A program made the translations under genes and the position numbers. Below the pieces are notes generated by a model that worked only from the letters and a program-made list of their open reading frames with translations, did no database searches and was not told the DNA's origin. From contig JAJDZV010000004.1 of NCBI GenBank assembly GCA_022824465.1, forward strand, positions 310,001 through 374,000: a stretch of 64,000 bases of DNA. Direction: 5' to 3'. Every line of letters starts with the position of its first letter. The first letter of the stretch is position 1. Source of the stretch: Anaerolineae bacterium. Lineage in GTDB: Bacteria > Chloroflexota > Anaerolineae > Aggregatilineales > Phototrophicaceae. This document shows, piece by piece, positions 55,243 to 62,946 of this stretch.

Positions 55243-56267
55243 ACACTGGGCCAGGTATCGGACAAGCGATAACCGAGGGGCCAGGGGTCGTCCGGATCCA
55301 GCATCAGTTGCTGTGTGCCGGTGATCCAGGCGCGCCCCCGTATGCTCGGGATGATCGCTGGACGCCCGGCTATCTCAGTGACTTCAACGATGCCGCAGCG
55401 AAACCTTGAGCCGATGATCGAGCGCGCCAGGTACGCTTCGCCAACTTGCAATTCTCCCCGCGCGTGCAGCACTGCCATCCGCGCCGAGCAGCCGGTGCCA
55501 GTCGGCGAGCGATCAAGCTTGCCCGGATCAATCGCGACTGTATTCCGCCCGGTCAACACGCCATCGCGCCGTTCCAGCGGCAGCGTGAATTGGCAGAAGG
55601 AAATCTGATTCCATTCTTCGTACACTGGATGCCGAAAGCCAATCTGCTCATTGGCGGCGGCTGTGATGGCAGCGCCAACCCGCGCCAATTCAAACGCTTC
55701 GGCGGGAACGATCTCGAAGCCCAGCGCGCGCGCATCGACCAGCACAAAGCTGTCGCCGCCATAGGCGATGTCAACTTGTAAGGTGCCGTAACCCGCCAAT
55801 TCCAGCTTGGCGGCGAGCTTGTCGACGAAGGACGGCACATTATGAAATTCAATACTCTGCGCTTTGCGATCGCGACAGAGCGCGCGCACTCGCACCAGAC
55901 CGGCCGGGGATTCCAGAAAAAATGTCGTTTCCGGCTCCTGCATCTCTACCATGCCCGTCTCAAGCAAAACAGTCGCCACGCAAATCGTATTCGAGCCCGA
56001 CATCGGCGGCGTATGCTCCGGCTCCATGATGATGAAGCCGTAAGCCGCATCCGGCTGCTTCGGCGGCACGAGCAAGTTGACGTGTTTGAAGACGCCACCG
56101 CGCGGCTCGTTCAGAAGGAACCGACGCAAGTTTCCGTCTTCCGCGATCCAACGCGACTGCTCCCAGAGCGTCTCGCCCGGCGGGGGCGCAACGCCGCCGA
56201 CAATCACATTGCCGACTTCGCCTTCTGCATGGCAAGAGACAAGATGGATCAATCTAATCGTGCGCAT
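55239..56267 (-). CDS. Proline racemase-family protein with substituted catalytic positions
   Basis: 342 residues from the ATG at 56267 (AAGGAAAGG upstream). It has the proline racemase / 4-hydroxyproline epimerase / trans-3-hydroxy-L-proline dehydratase fold. In the usual enzymes Cys sits in MCGHG and in SPCGTG. Here these positions are Ser90 (MSGSN) and Thr256 (SPTGTG), with a Cys two residues after the second GTG (GTGCSA). A Cys/Thr variant dehydratase is known; I cannot match a Ser/Thr pair. It is convergent with the GH127 gene, overlapping by four bases. The activity is probably not racemisation. Confidence 0.82.
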   Translation of the reverse strand: MRTIRLIHLVSCHAEGEVGNVIVGGVAPPPGETLWEQSRWIAEDGNLRRFLLNEPRGGVFKHVNLLVPPKQPDAAYGFIIMEPEHTPPMSGSNTICVATVLLETGMVEMQEPETTFFLESPAGLVRVRALCRDRKAQSIEFHNVPSFVDKLAAKLELAGYGTLQVDIAYGGDSFVLVDARALGFEIVPAEAFELARVGAAITAAANEQIGFRHPVYEEWNQISFCQFTLPLERRDGVLTGRNTVAIDPGKLDRSPTGTGCSARMAVLHARGELQVGEAYLARSIIGSRFRCGIVEVTEIAGRPAIIPSIRGRAWITGTQQLMLDPDDPWPLGYRLSDTWPSV

Positions 56268-56410
56268 CGCCTTTCCTTCGCCGCCCTCCTCGACCCGATA
56301 CCTGGCGGACATGCGTCAATATATAAATCATATTGGCGCGCTTAACAATTATCTGCCAAGATGAACCGAATCACAGTTGCTGAATATCGGCTCAAGATGG
56401 ACGGAACGCC

Positions 56411-57220
56411 ATGACAAACGATACGATGGCTCAACTATTTACATTAAGGGCGTACGAGAAGCCGCGCCGCTTGCGCCAAACCTGGCTGAAAGATGTCGGT
56501 TACGACGAAGCGCCCAACTATGTGGAGCGCATGGGCTTGGTCGAACTGACCGACTTCCTCGAAGTGGCGGCCGCCAGATTGGACTACGTCAAAATCGTCA
56601 CCACACAAGTAGTCTTCAGCCCTCACGATTGGCTCAAACGCAAAGTCGCGACCTACCGGCGCTTTGACGTCGAACCCTATCTTGATCACACCTTTTTCAT
56701 GCTGGCCTATCAGCAGGGCGTCGTCGAACGCGCGATCGCCGCCGGACGTGAACTAGGCTTCCGCGTCATTGAGTTCATGAACACGGCCGATGACATCAGC
56801 AGCGCGCAATGGGCCGCCTGGCGCAAACACGCGCTGGCGCTGGATATGCGCATCATATTCGAGCACCACCCGCTCTACAACTGGGATCAGTCTCTGCCGA
56901 GGAAGCCCGCCTCGGCGGAGGAAATCCTGCGAGAAGCCGAGCCCTTTCTGGCCGATGGCGCCTTCGCCCTGATGATCGATCACGACGAGCTTGAACTGCA
57001 AGGCGAGCGCGCCGCTGAAGAAATCGGCGCTGTCGTCAAGGCGCTAGGCAAGGACCGGCTCGTCTTTGAAGCTACCTCGCCCAAAGAAGGACCCATGATA
57101 TGGCGCGACAATCTTGAACGCTACTTCAAACTATTCGGCCCCGACTGCAACGTCGCCAACGTGATGCCGAGCCAAGCGCTCTATGTTGAAACCTTGCGTC
57201 AGGCGGCGTCGGGCCGCTGA
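56411..57220 (+). CDS. Phosphosulfolactate synthase (ComA)-like TIM-barrel protein
   Basis: 269 residues. ComA adds sulfite to phosphoenolpyruvate to make (2R)-phospho-3-sulfolactate, the first step of one coenzyme M pathway and of some sulfonate routes. The pattern KPRRLRQTWLKDVGY near the start, DYVKIVTT in strand 2, then the YLDH...GRELGFRVIEFMNTADDIS block follow the family order. Several key positions differ (the usual GGT motif reads as DHTFF), so it may be a relative with another substrate. The start ATG lacks a strong Shine-Dalgarno; ATG 56426 is an alternative. The RraA gene follows after 40 bases. Confidence 0.62.
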   Translation: MTNDTMAQLFTLRAYEKPRRLRQTWLKDVGYDEAPNYVERMGLVELTDFLEVAAARLDYVKIVTTQVVFSPHDWLKRKVATYRRFDVEPYLDHTFFMLAYQQGVVERAIAAGRELGFRVIEFMNTADDISSAQWAAWRKHALALDMRIIFEHHPLYNWDQSLPRKPASAEEILREAEPFLADGAFALMIDHDELELQGERAAEEIGAVVKALGKDRLVFEATSPKEGPMIWRDNLERYFKLFGPDCNVANVMPSQALYVETLRQAASGR

Positions 57221-57229
57221 TGGTACAAT
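57221..57229 (+). promoter_or_regulatory. Extended -10 promoter before the RraA gene
   Basis: TGGTACAAT (TGn plus TACAAT at 57224-57229) begins right after the ComA-like stop codon, about 31 bases before the ATG at 57261. It could give the RraA gene separate transcription. Confidence 0.4.
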
Positions 57230-57260
57230 CTCGCCCGAGAGCATTTAGAATCGAGGAACC

Positions 57261-57980
57261 ATGCACATGCGCGACGCCCTCTTGAGCAAGCTGCGCGCGG
57301 TTGATACCGCCACCATCTGTAACGTGATCGAACTCTTTGAAGTCCGCCCGCGCAATCGCGGCTTCATGCAGCGCCATATCACAGCCGCTTTCCCTGATCT
57401 GCCGCCGATGGTCGGTTTCGCCGCCACCGCAACCTGCCGCACCTTCACCGAACCGCCGGCGAAAGCCCTGCCCGGCGTGCCCGATGTCATCGCTCGCTTC
57501 GACGAACTGGCTGGTCCGCCGGTGATCGTCATGCAGAATCTCGATACCGCCGGACATGCGGCCAACTTCGGCGATGTATTCTGCAATTCCTTCAAAGCTT
57601 TTGGCGCGGCCGGCTTGGTCACGAATGGACCGGGCAGAGATTTCGCCGGCATTGCGCCGCTCAGTTTCCCCGTCTTTTACAATGGCGTCGTCTGCGCTCA
57701 CGGCTACATGCACATGCTGGAGACCTACGGTCCCGTGCAAGTCGGCGGCATTGATGTCTATCCCAATAGCTTGTTGCACGGCGATGCCAACGGCGTCACC
57801 ACAATTCCGCTCGAGATCGCAGCCGAGGTGGCCGATATCAGCGACGAATACCTCGCCGCCGAAGCGGTTGTCATTGACGCGGCCCAGAGCGGAGACGCTA
57901 GCTTACAAGACTTGCGCGATGCCTACAGCGAAATGTCGCGCCGCATCACCCAGCTCGGCGCGCGCGTCCGAAAGCCTTAG
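57261..57980 (+). CDS. RraA-family aldolase/decarboxylase-like protein
   Basis: 239 residues. The family core is visible: GFAATATCRTFTEPP, NFGDVFCNSFKAFGAAGLVTNG and GPGRDFAGI with the conserved Arg-Asp, then the metal-contact GDANGVT region. Many such proteins are divalent-metal-dependent aldolases for 4-hydroxy-4-methyl-2-oxoglutarate or oxaloacetate decarboxylases, others regulate RNase E in enteric bacteria only. An aldolase acting on an oxoacid is the better guess here. It is transcribed with or just after the ComA-like gene. Confidence 0.83.
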   Translation: MHMRDALLSKLRAVDTATICNVIELFEVRPRNRGFMQRHITAAFPDLPPMVGFAATATCRTFTEPPAKALPGVPDVIARFDELAGPPVIVMQNLDTAGHAANFGDVFCNSFKAFGAAGLVTNGPGRDFAGIAPLSFPVFYNGVVCAHGYMHMLETYGPVQVGGIDVYPNSLLHGDANGVTTIPLEIAAEVADISDEYLAAEAVVIDAAQSGDASLQDLRDAYSEMSRRITQLGARVRKP

Positions 57981-58035
57981 GCCGCCGCCCTCGGTCGCCG
58001 CGCCCTTACGCTGGGGAAATCGTGCAGCGGCTCGC

Positions 58036-58854
58036 TCATTCGGCAAAGCGAACATAACCCTTGCAACGGTGATAGATCAGCGGGTTCTGCGCCTCGTCGT
58101 CCAAGACATTGCCAATCTCGTAACTGGCAACCTGCTCCGGACTGAGGATATTCTGCTGCCCATTGAAGACGCTGCCATCGGGCATATAGGCGCAAGTCAT
58201 CGCCCGCCGGTGATAGGGCGTCATATTCGCCCCGGCGCCATGCGCGCACAAACCATTGTGGAACGAGCAAGAGCCCGCCTTCATCTCCACCGCCACCGCT
58301 TCCGCTTCTGCCCACTGCGGATAGGCCGTGAAAAGATCGCCGATATTGCTGCCGATGTCGACATTGTCATAGGTCGCCGTTCTGTGCGCGCCCGGTATGA
58401 AATAGAGGCAGCCGTTGTCCCGAGTGACATCATCCAGCGCCACCCAAAGGCTGATAGCGTCCCGCGAATAGAATGACCAGTAGGGGTTATCCAGATGCCA
58501 GCCGGTGGGGTTGCCCCAGGGCGGTTTGATCAGCGCTTGATCGTGCCAGATGCGGATGCCTTCGACCTGCGCCAAATCAGCCGCCATCTTGCCCAGGCGC
58601 TCATCCAGCATCAACCGGCGCATGCCCGCATGGTCGTTCCACAAGTTGATGCGCTGCGCGAAAACACGCGCGTAATAATTGTCCACTTCCATGAGACGGC
58701 CGTCAGCCAGCTTACGCTTGCCCCGCATGGCGACCGCTTCCCCGACATACTCGCGCCAGGTCTCGAGTTCGTCTTCGCTCAAGAAGTCTTCAATGAGGAC
58801 GAAGCCCTTCTCCTGATAATGGCTGACTTGCTCGTCGGTAACTGTGTGATTCAT
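58036..58854 (-). CDS. Phytanoyl-CoA dioxygenase-family Fe(II)/2-oxoglutarate oxygenase
   Basis: 272 residues from the ATG at 58854 (GGAGGG 6 bases upstream). The Fe(II) facial triad is His120, Asp122 (GWHLDNPYW) and His205 (CAHGAGAN); a later Arg in RRAMTCAYMP binds 2-oxoglutarate. Members hydroxylate phytanoyl-CoA, ectoine, phosphonates and many small molecules, so the substrate is open. Its start is followed upstream by a 370-base spacer. Confidence 0.9.
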   Translation of the reverse strand: MNHTVTDEQVSHYQEKGFVLIEDFLSEDELETWREYVGEAVAMRGKRKLADGRLMEVDNYYARVFAQRINLWNDHAGMRRLMLDERLGKMAADLAQVEGIRIWHDQALIKPPWGNPTGWHLDNPYWSFYSRDAISLWVALDDVTRDNGCLYFIPGAHRTATYDNVDIGSNIGDLFTAYPQWAEAEAVAVEMKAGSCSFHNGLCAHGAGANMTPYHRRAMTCAYMPDGSVFNGQQNILSPEQVASYEIGNVLDDEAQNPLIYHRCKGYVRFAE

Positions 58855-59224
58855 GGATCGCCCTCCAAGCCGCGCCGATTCCAGCGCCAATGATCTTCTC
58901 GAATGGACAGTACCACCGCCGCCAACGCTATCGGTTCCCTGATTGCGTTCGCTACCGGCGACCGGGCATCTTGGCAATTACGCCCGATTACAATAGCATA
59001 GGCAGATAACCCTGAAAACTGCGCAACATCAACCGCGACATAATATAATACTTGACTCCAAGCTAGTTATGAAAAGGACTTCCGATCTAATGCAATTTAC
59101 CGAGCCCTCTTCGCCATGCAGGGGCGAGCCAGTGGTTCGTCCGCGATCGCGAATGACATATAAACTCGTTTCGCGCGACTAACTTGGAATACCCTGGACC
59201 ACCCGCGATCCCTGGAGCAAATCT
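58855..59224. other. 370-base divergent spacer, no gene
   Basis: Between the PhyH gene and the sulfatase-fold gene. It holds a perfect TATAAT at 59044-59049 without a clear -35 box, the family A palindrome at 59118-59144, and an unremarkable remainder. The open frame on the minus strand up to 58977 that extends PhyH has no similarity. Confidence 0.5.
59118..59144. repeat. Family A palindrome upstream of the sulfatase-fold gene
   Basis: GGGGCGAGCCAGTGGTTCGTCC, preceded by GCA and followed by GC: an imperfect inverted repeat of the same family as the 51-base units at 2827 and the copies near 60,978 and 62,842. Confidence 0.6.
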
Positions 59225-60706
59225 ATGCCCGCCAGACCCAACATCCTGCTCATAGCCATCGATTCCATCCGCGCCGACCACATGTCGTGCTACGGCTACG
59301 ACCGACTGACCACTCCCCATATCGACCGCTTCGCGCAAGACGGGGCGCTCTTCGAAAATACCTTCAGCCCGCATATCCCGACCACGTCCGCCTACGCCTC
59401 CATGCTGACCGGGCGCGACTGTTTTAGCACGCAAGTGGTGGCGCTGCGCCATCAAGGCCCGCTGCGCCCAGACATCCCGACCGCCGCCGAGATCTTCCGC
59501 AATCACGGCTACAATACCACCTGCGTCGGCTTCAGCGGCAACCCCAGTTCGCGCGGCTTCGACACCTACATCGATTACGCCGCCTGGGGCAGCTGGAAGC
59601 AGGGGCGCAGCCCAAAGGCGCAGAAACTCAACAATGTCGCCATTCCCGAATTGCAGCGACTCAGCGCCGAAGAGAAACCATTTTTTGTCTTGTTGCGCCA
59701 CATGGACCCGCACGCGCCCTACCTGCCGCCCGCGCCATTCGAGCGAATGTTTTACCACGGCGATGAAACCGACCCGGACAACCGCTCAATGGAACCGGTG
59801 CTGGCTTTCAAGCCCTTCGCTACCTTCTTCAAGTCCTGGATGCCGCCCGGCATCACCGACAAAGACTACGTCATCGCCCAATACGACGGCGCCATCGCCT
59901 ATATGGACGCCGCCATACAGTCGATCTTCAACGCGCTTGAATCGCTCGGCATCATGGACGACACCATCATCGCCCTGAACGGCGACCACGGCGAGACGCT
60001 CTATGACCACGACTGCTTCTTCGATCATCATGGCATCTACGACAATGTGCTCCACGTCCCGCTTATCATTCGGTATCCGTACAAGATTCCCGCCGGCGCG
60101 CGCATTAGCGGATACAACCAGCACAAAGACCTGCTGCCCACCCTGCTCGAGCTGGCCGGGCTCCACCGCCACCATGAATCCTTCCCACACGATAAGGGGC
60201 GAACTTCATCTGCCGATAGCTCCCCTTCCCTCTTTATGGGGGAAGGGGCAGGGGGATGGGGCTTCGACGGGCGCAGCCTGATGCCCCTGGCGCGCGGCGA
60301 CGCGGCCTCATTCGAAAGCGAGTTCTTTATCAGCGAGTGCACCTGGATGCGCAAGCAGGGCTGGCGGACGCCCGGCTGGAAGCTGATAACGGCGCTCGAG
60401 CCCGACTTCCATTTCAAGCCGGAAATCGAGCTTTACAATCTTGTGGAAGATCCAGACGAGAACAACAATCTGGCGGCTGAACGCCCCGATGTCGTCGCCT
60501 CGCTGCGCGGACGGATGGATGCCTTCATCGCCAAACGCGAGGCTGAAACCGGCTTTCCCAATCCCATGCTGACCCAAGGCGATTGGCATGGTAAAGACGG
60601 CATCGGCGCTTTCAAGACTTCGCAGCAAGCATACGATACACTCTACATTGGCGACTTGGACGAAGCCGCCCGCCTGCAAGCCGAATCCCGCCAAGAGAAT
60701 GACTGA
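59225..60706 (+). CDS. Sulfatase-fold (alkaline phosphatase superfamily) hydrolase without the formylglycine cysteine
   Basis: 493 residues. Metal-site and fold blocks are clear: NILLIAIDSIRADHMSCYGY at the start, RHMDPHAPY, and IIALNGDHGETLYDH. The formylglycine motif CxPxR of true sulfatases aligns with TTSAY: the nucleophile position is Thr53 in HIPTTSAYASMLTG. Thr nucleophiles occur in phosphoglycerol and phosphoethanolamine transferases of this superfamily, so a phospho-substrate or a non-catalytic role is likely. A palindromic repeat is inserted in frame at about residues 332-346. No signal peptide. Confidence 0.83.
   Translation: MPARPNILLIAIDSIRADHMSCYGYDRLTTPHIDRFAQDGALFENTFSPHIPTTSAYASMLTGRDCFSTQVVALRHQGPLRPDIPTAAEIFRNHGYNTTCVGFSGNPSSRGFDTYIDYAAWGSWKQGRSPKAQKLNNVAIPELQRLSAEEKPFFVLLRHMDPHAPYLPPAPFERMFYHGDETDPDNRSMEPVLAFKPFATFFKSWMPPGITDKDYVIAQYDGAIAYMDAAIQSIFNALESLGIMDDTIIALNGDHGETLYDHDCFFDHHGIYDNVLHVPLIIRYPYKIPAGARISGYNQHKDLLPTLLELAGLHRHHESFPHDKGRTSSADSSPSLFMGEGAGGWGFDGRSLMPLARGDAASFESEFFISECTWMRKQGWRTPGWKLITALEPDFHFKPEIELYNLVEDPDENNNLAAERPDVVASLRGRMDAFIAKREAETGFPNPMLTQGDWHGKDGIGAFKTSQQAYDTLYIGDLDEAARLQAESRQEND
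60218..60261. repeat. Family B palindrome inserted in frame in the sulfatase-fold gene
   Basis: CCCCTTCCC (60222-60230) and GGGAAGGGG (60240-60248) form a 9-base stem, followed by CAGGGGGATGGGG. A near-identical copy lies in the spacer at 60896-60938 (same AGCTCCCCTTCCCT and GGGAAGGGG arms). In the reading frame it becomes SSPSLFMGEGAGGWG, which interrupts the usual LLELAGL-to-DGRSLMP transition of the family. Confidence 0.8.
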
Positions 60707-60895
60707 TCTCGACACGATCACAACAGGATTATGCTGGGGCGATCTATCAGGCCCCCAAACTGGCAGGTTTTTGAAAGGCTCGTCCGATTACTCAAGTTCA
60801 ACCCGAATTGCGCGATTTATCAGCACGTAAACGTCATCTTACTGGCCGAATCCGCGCGAAAACTGTCAATTCAGCCCCAACTCCGCTGATTTTAG

Positions 60896-60938
60896 CTCCC
60901 CTTCCCTGATGATTCGGGGAAGGGGCCGGGGGATGCGG
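60896..60938. repeat. Family B palindrome in the spacer
   Basis: CCCCTTCCC and GGGGAAGGGG form a 9-base stem with loop TGATGATTC, then CCGGGGGATGCGG. It shares arms and flanks with the in-frame copy at 60218-60261. Confidence 0.75.
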
Positions 60939-60977
60939 TAGAATTAGCGCATGAAACATTACATTATCGGACATGCC

Positions 60978-61005
60978 TTGTAGGGGCGATTCTGTGAATC
61001 GCCCG
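60978..61005. repeat. Family A palindrome, perfect copy
   Basis: GGGCGATTC (60984-60992), TGT, GAATCGCCC (60996-61004) is a perfect 9-base inverted repeat, flanked by TTGTAG and GC. This is the best-preserved member of family A in the window. Confidence 0.75.
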
Positions 61006-61015
61006 CAAATTCAGA

Positions 61016-61045
61016 GGTTGTGAGACGGCCCATTTGGTCGCCCGC
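61016..61045. repeat. Family A-like palindrome, decayed copy
   Basis: ACGGCCCATTTGGTCGCCCGC carries the GGTCGCCCGC end of family A and a CCATTTGG centre that recalls the 24-base element near 4610. It sits 25 bases before the MocA gene start, next to its ribosome binding site. Confidence 0.45.
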
Positions 61046-61069
61046 ATACGATAAAGGAGACCCAACAAC

Positions 61070-62074
61070 ATGACCCTACGCGTAGCCATCATCGGCATGG
61101 GCGCGATCGGCGCCAATCACGCGCGCTGCTACACGCAGAATCCCGACGCGCAGGTCGTCGCCGTCTGCGACATCCTGCAAGAACGGTCGGACAAGGGAGC
61201 GGAGGCTTTCGCCTGTCAGGGCTTCTACTCGGTCGAGTCGCTCCTGAACAGCGGCATCGAGTTTGACGCCGCCAGCGTGACCACCGCCGGCGAAGAAAAC
61301 GGCGGCGACCACTACGCGCCGACGATGCAATTGCTGCGCGCCGGTTATCCCGTCCTGGGCGAAAAGCCGATCTCAAACAACATCGCCGAAGCCGATGCGA
61401 TGGTGGCTCTGGCTCGTGAGAAGAACCTGCGCTATGGCATCAACCTCAATCATCGCTTCACGCCGGCCGCCGTCCTGGCCAAGGAGTGGATTCTGCGCGG
61501 ACGCCTCGGCGATATCAACATGATCGACATGACGATGTGGATCAACAATCCCAACGAAACCTCGCCCCACTTCCACGCCCGCGCCCTTCATCCGCACTCG
61601 CTCGATGTCATGCGCTTCTTCGCCGGGTCGGAAGTGAAGCAAGTGCAAGCCTTCTTCAAGCAAGGCAAGGGGCGCGCCACCTGGTCAAATATGCAGCTTA
61701 ACCTGCTCTACGAAAACGGCGTCATCGGCCATCTGCGCGGCAGCTATGACGGCAATTTCGGCGCCGCTGGCACCTACGGGCTGGAGACGCTGGAAACGGT
61801 CGGCTCCGACGGGCGCTTTGTGCTGCGCGATGCCTGCGAGGAGTTGACCTTCTATCCGCGCTTTGATGACAAGCTGGAACGCCATGAGAACTACGGCGGC
61901 ATGAGCCACTTCAGCCAGACCTTCCAGAGCCGCATTTCCCACTGGGTCGACCAAAACCTGGCGCGCGTCGCCCCGGACAAGATCGACGCCTCGGGCGAAG
62001 ACGCCTTGCGCGTCCAACGCGTGATTGAAGCCGCGATTGAATCCTGGGACAAAGGGAAAGTGGTCGCCTTGTGA
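61070..62074 (+). CDS. Gfo/Idh/MocA-family oxidoreductase, paralogue 1
   Basis: 334 residues. The N-terminal NAD(P)-binding Rossmann fold begins TLRVAIIGMGAIG, with Asp in VCDI as the adenosine contact and the EKPISN motif holding the catalytic Lys. NLNHRFTP and ARALHPHSLD supply the second-domain catalytic His. AAAGGAGA precedes the ATG. These enzymes oxidise or reduce sugars, inositols and their acids; the substrate is unknown. About half of its residues match the protein at 62947. It overlaps the following sulfotransferase gene by four bases. Confidence 0.9.
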   Translation: MTLRVAIIGMGAIGANHARCYTQNPDAQVVAVCDILQERSDKGAEAFACQGFYSVESLLNSGIEFDAASVTTAGEENGGDHYAPTMQLLRAGYPVLGEKPISNNIAEADAMVALAREKNLRYGINLNHRFTPAAVLAKEWILRGRLGDINMIDMTMWINNPNETSPHFHARALHPHSLDVMRFFAGSEVKQVQAFFKQGKGRATWSNMQLNLLYENGVIGHLRGSYDGNFGAAGTYGLETLETVGSDGRFVLRDACEELTFYPRFDDKLERHENYGGMSHFSQTFQSRISHWVDQNLARVAPDKIDASGEDALRVQRVIEAAIESWDKGKVVAL

Positions 62075-62793
62075 TTACCGTGATCGGCCGCGGGCACAGC
62101 GGCACGCGCGCAATCTCCCACACGCTTTACGCCAGCGGCGTCTTCATGGGCCAGACGCTGAACCCATCCGGCGACCTGGTGCCGCCCTGGCTGATGTACG
62201 ACGCCTGCCGCGTCTTCGCGCGCTACGTAACCTGGAACGGCGGCTTGAGATGGGATTTCAGCCGCGCCCGAGAAACCGAGATACCTCCGCGCTTCATCGA
62301 TCTGTTTCACGGCTATATCGCATCCGTCCGCAAGCACAATGGCAAGCTCAAAGGCTGGAAAGTGCCGGAGACGACCTTAGTCTTCCCCTGGCTCCAGCGG
62401 CTCTACCCCGATTTGCGCTACATCTTCCTGATTCGCAATCCGCGCGATTGCATCATCGGCGCGCACAAAACCGACGACTTGCGCGACTTCGGCATCCAGG
62501 TTCCTGAAACCGAAGACGAGCGCTATCGCCGCGCCATCTCCTGGAAATATCAGTACGACCTGGTCAAGTCGACGCCCAAGCCCGCGCGCTGGATCGAAGT
62601 GCGCTTCGAAGACTTCGTGACGAAGCAAGAAGAAACGCTGACACGCCTGGAAAACTTCCTGGGCATACCCCTGGCGCGCATCGTCATGCGCCAAGACACA
62701 ATCAATCGCTGGCGTCACGACGAGGGCGTCAACTACTTCGACTTCTTCGCGCCGGCGATGCGCGAATATGGTTACGAGATTCCCGAAAGATGA
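62071..62793 (+). CDS. Sulfotransferase-like protein
   Basis: 240 residues. A P-loop-like 5'-phosphosulfate-binding motif, VIGRGHSGTRAIS, opens the protein, and the 3'-phosphate-binding loop follows as LIRNPRDCIIGAH. The mid-protein KGWKVPETTLVFPWLQRLYPDL and RFEDFVTKQEETL blocks are usual for the family. It starts with GTG, overlapping the MocA stop by four bases (GTGA), so the two are translationally coupled. The natural acceptor may be a sugar or lipid glycan; the donor is presumably PAPS. Confidence 0.85.
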   Translation: MITVIGRGHSGTRAISHTLYASGVFMGQTLNPSGDLVPPWLMYDACRVFARYVTWNGGLRWDFSRARETEIPPRFIDLFHGYIASVRKHNGKLKGWKVPETTLVFPWLQRLYPDLRYIFLIRNPRDCIIGAHKTDDLRDFGIQVPETEDERYRRAISWKYQYDLVKSTPKPARWIEVRFEDFVTKQEETLTRLENFLGIPLARIVMRQDTINRWRHDEGVNYFDFFAPAMREYGYEIPER

Positions 62794-62841
62794 AGTGAAA
62801 ATGGCTGCTGTTTCAGCGCAATCCCAAAATCATCGATTCGT

Positions 62842-62869
62842 TGTAGCGACGAGCCAGTGGCTCGCCCGC
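62842..62869. repeat. Family A palindrome between the sulfotransferase and MocA 2 genes
   Basis: GCGACGAGCCAGTGGCTCGC, preceded by TGTA and followed by CCGC: an inverted repeat (CGAGCCA/TGGCTCG) closely matching the copy at 59118. Confidence 0.65.
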
Positions 62870-62892
62870 AACACAATCCTGCGGGAAACTCC

Positions 62893-62918
62893 TGGGCGCG
62901 ATTCTGTGAAGCGCCCGC
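62893..62918. repeat. Family A palindrome, second copy upstream of MocA 2
   Basis: GGGCGC (62894-62899) and GCGCCC (62911-62916) flank ATTCTGTGA, the same loop as in the perfect copy at 60978. Compensating changes keep the stem intact (C-G in place of A-T). Confidence 0.6.
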
Positions 62919-62946
62919 AGGCACACCCAACGATTAGAGGGCGCAA

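Larger units (their letters stand above)
60707..61069. other. 363-base spacer with three palindromic repeats, no gene
   Basis: Holds a family B copy (60896-60938) and two family A copies (60978-61005 and 61016-61045). A short open frame at 60588-60830 mostly overlaps the sulfatase gene in another frame and is rejected. Confidence 0.6.
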
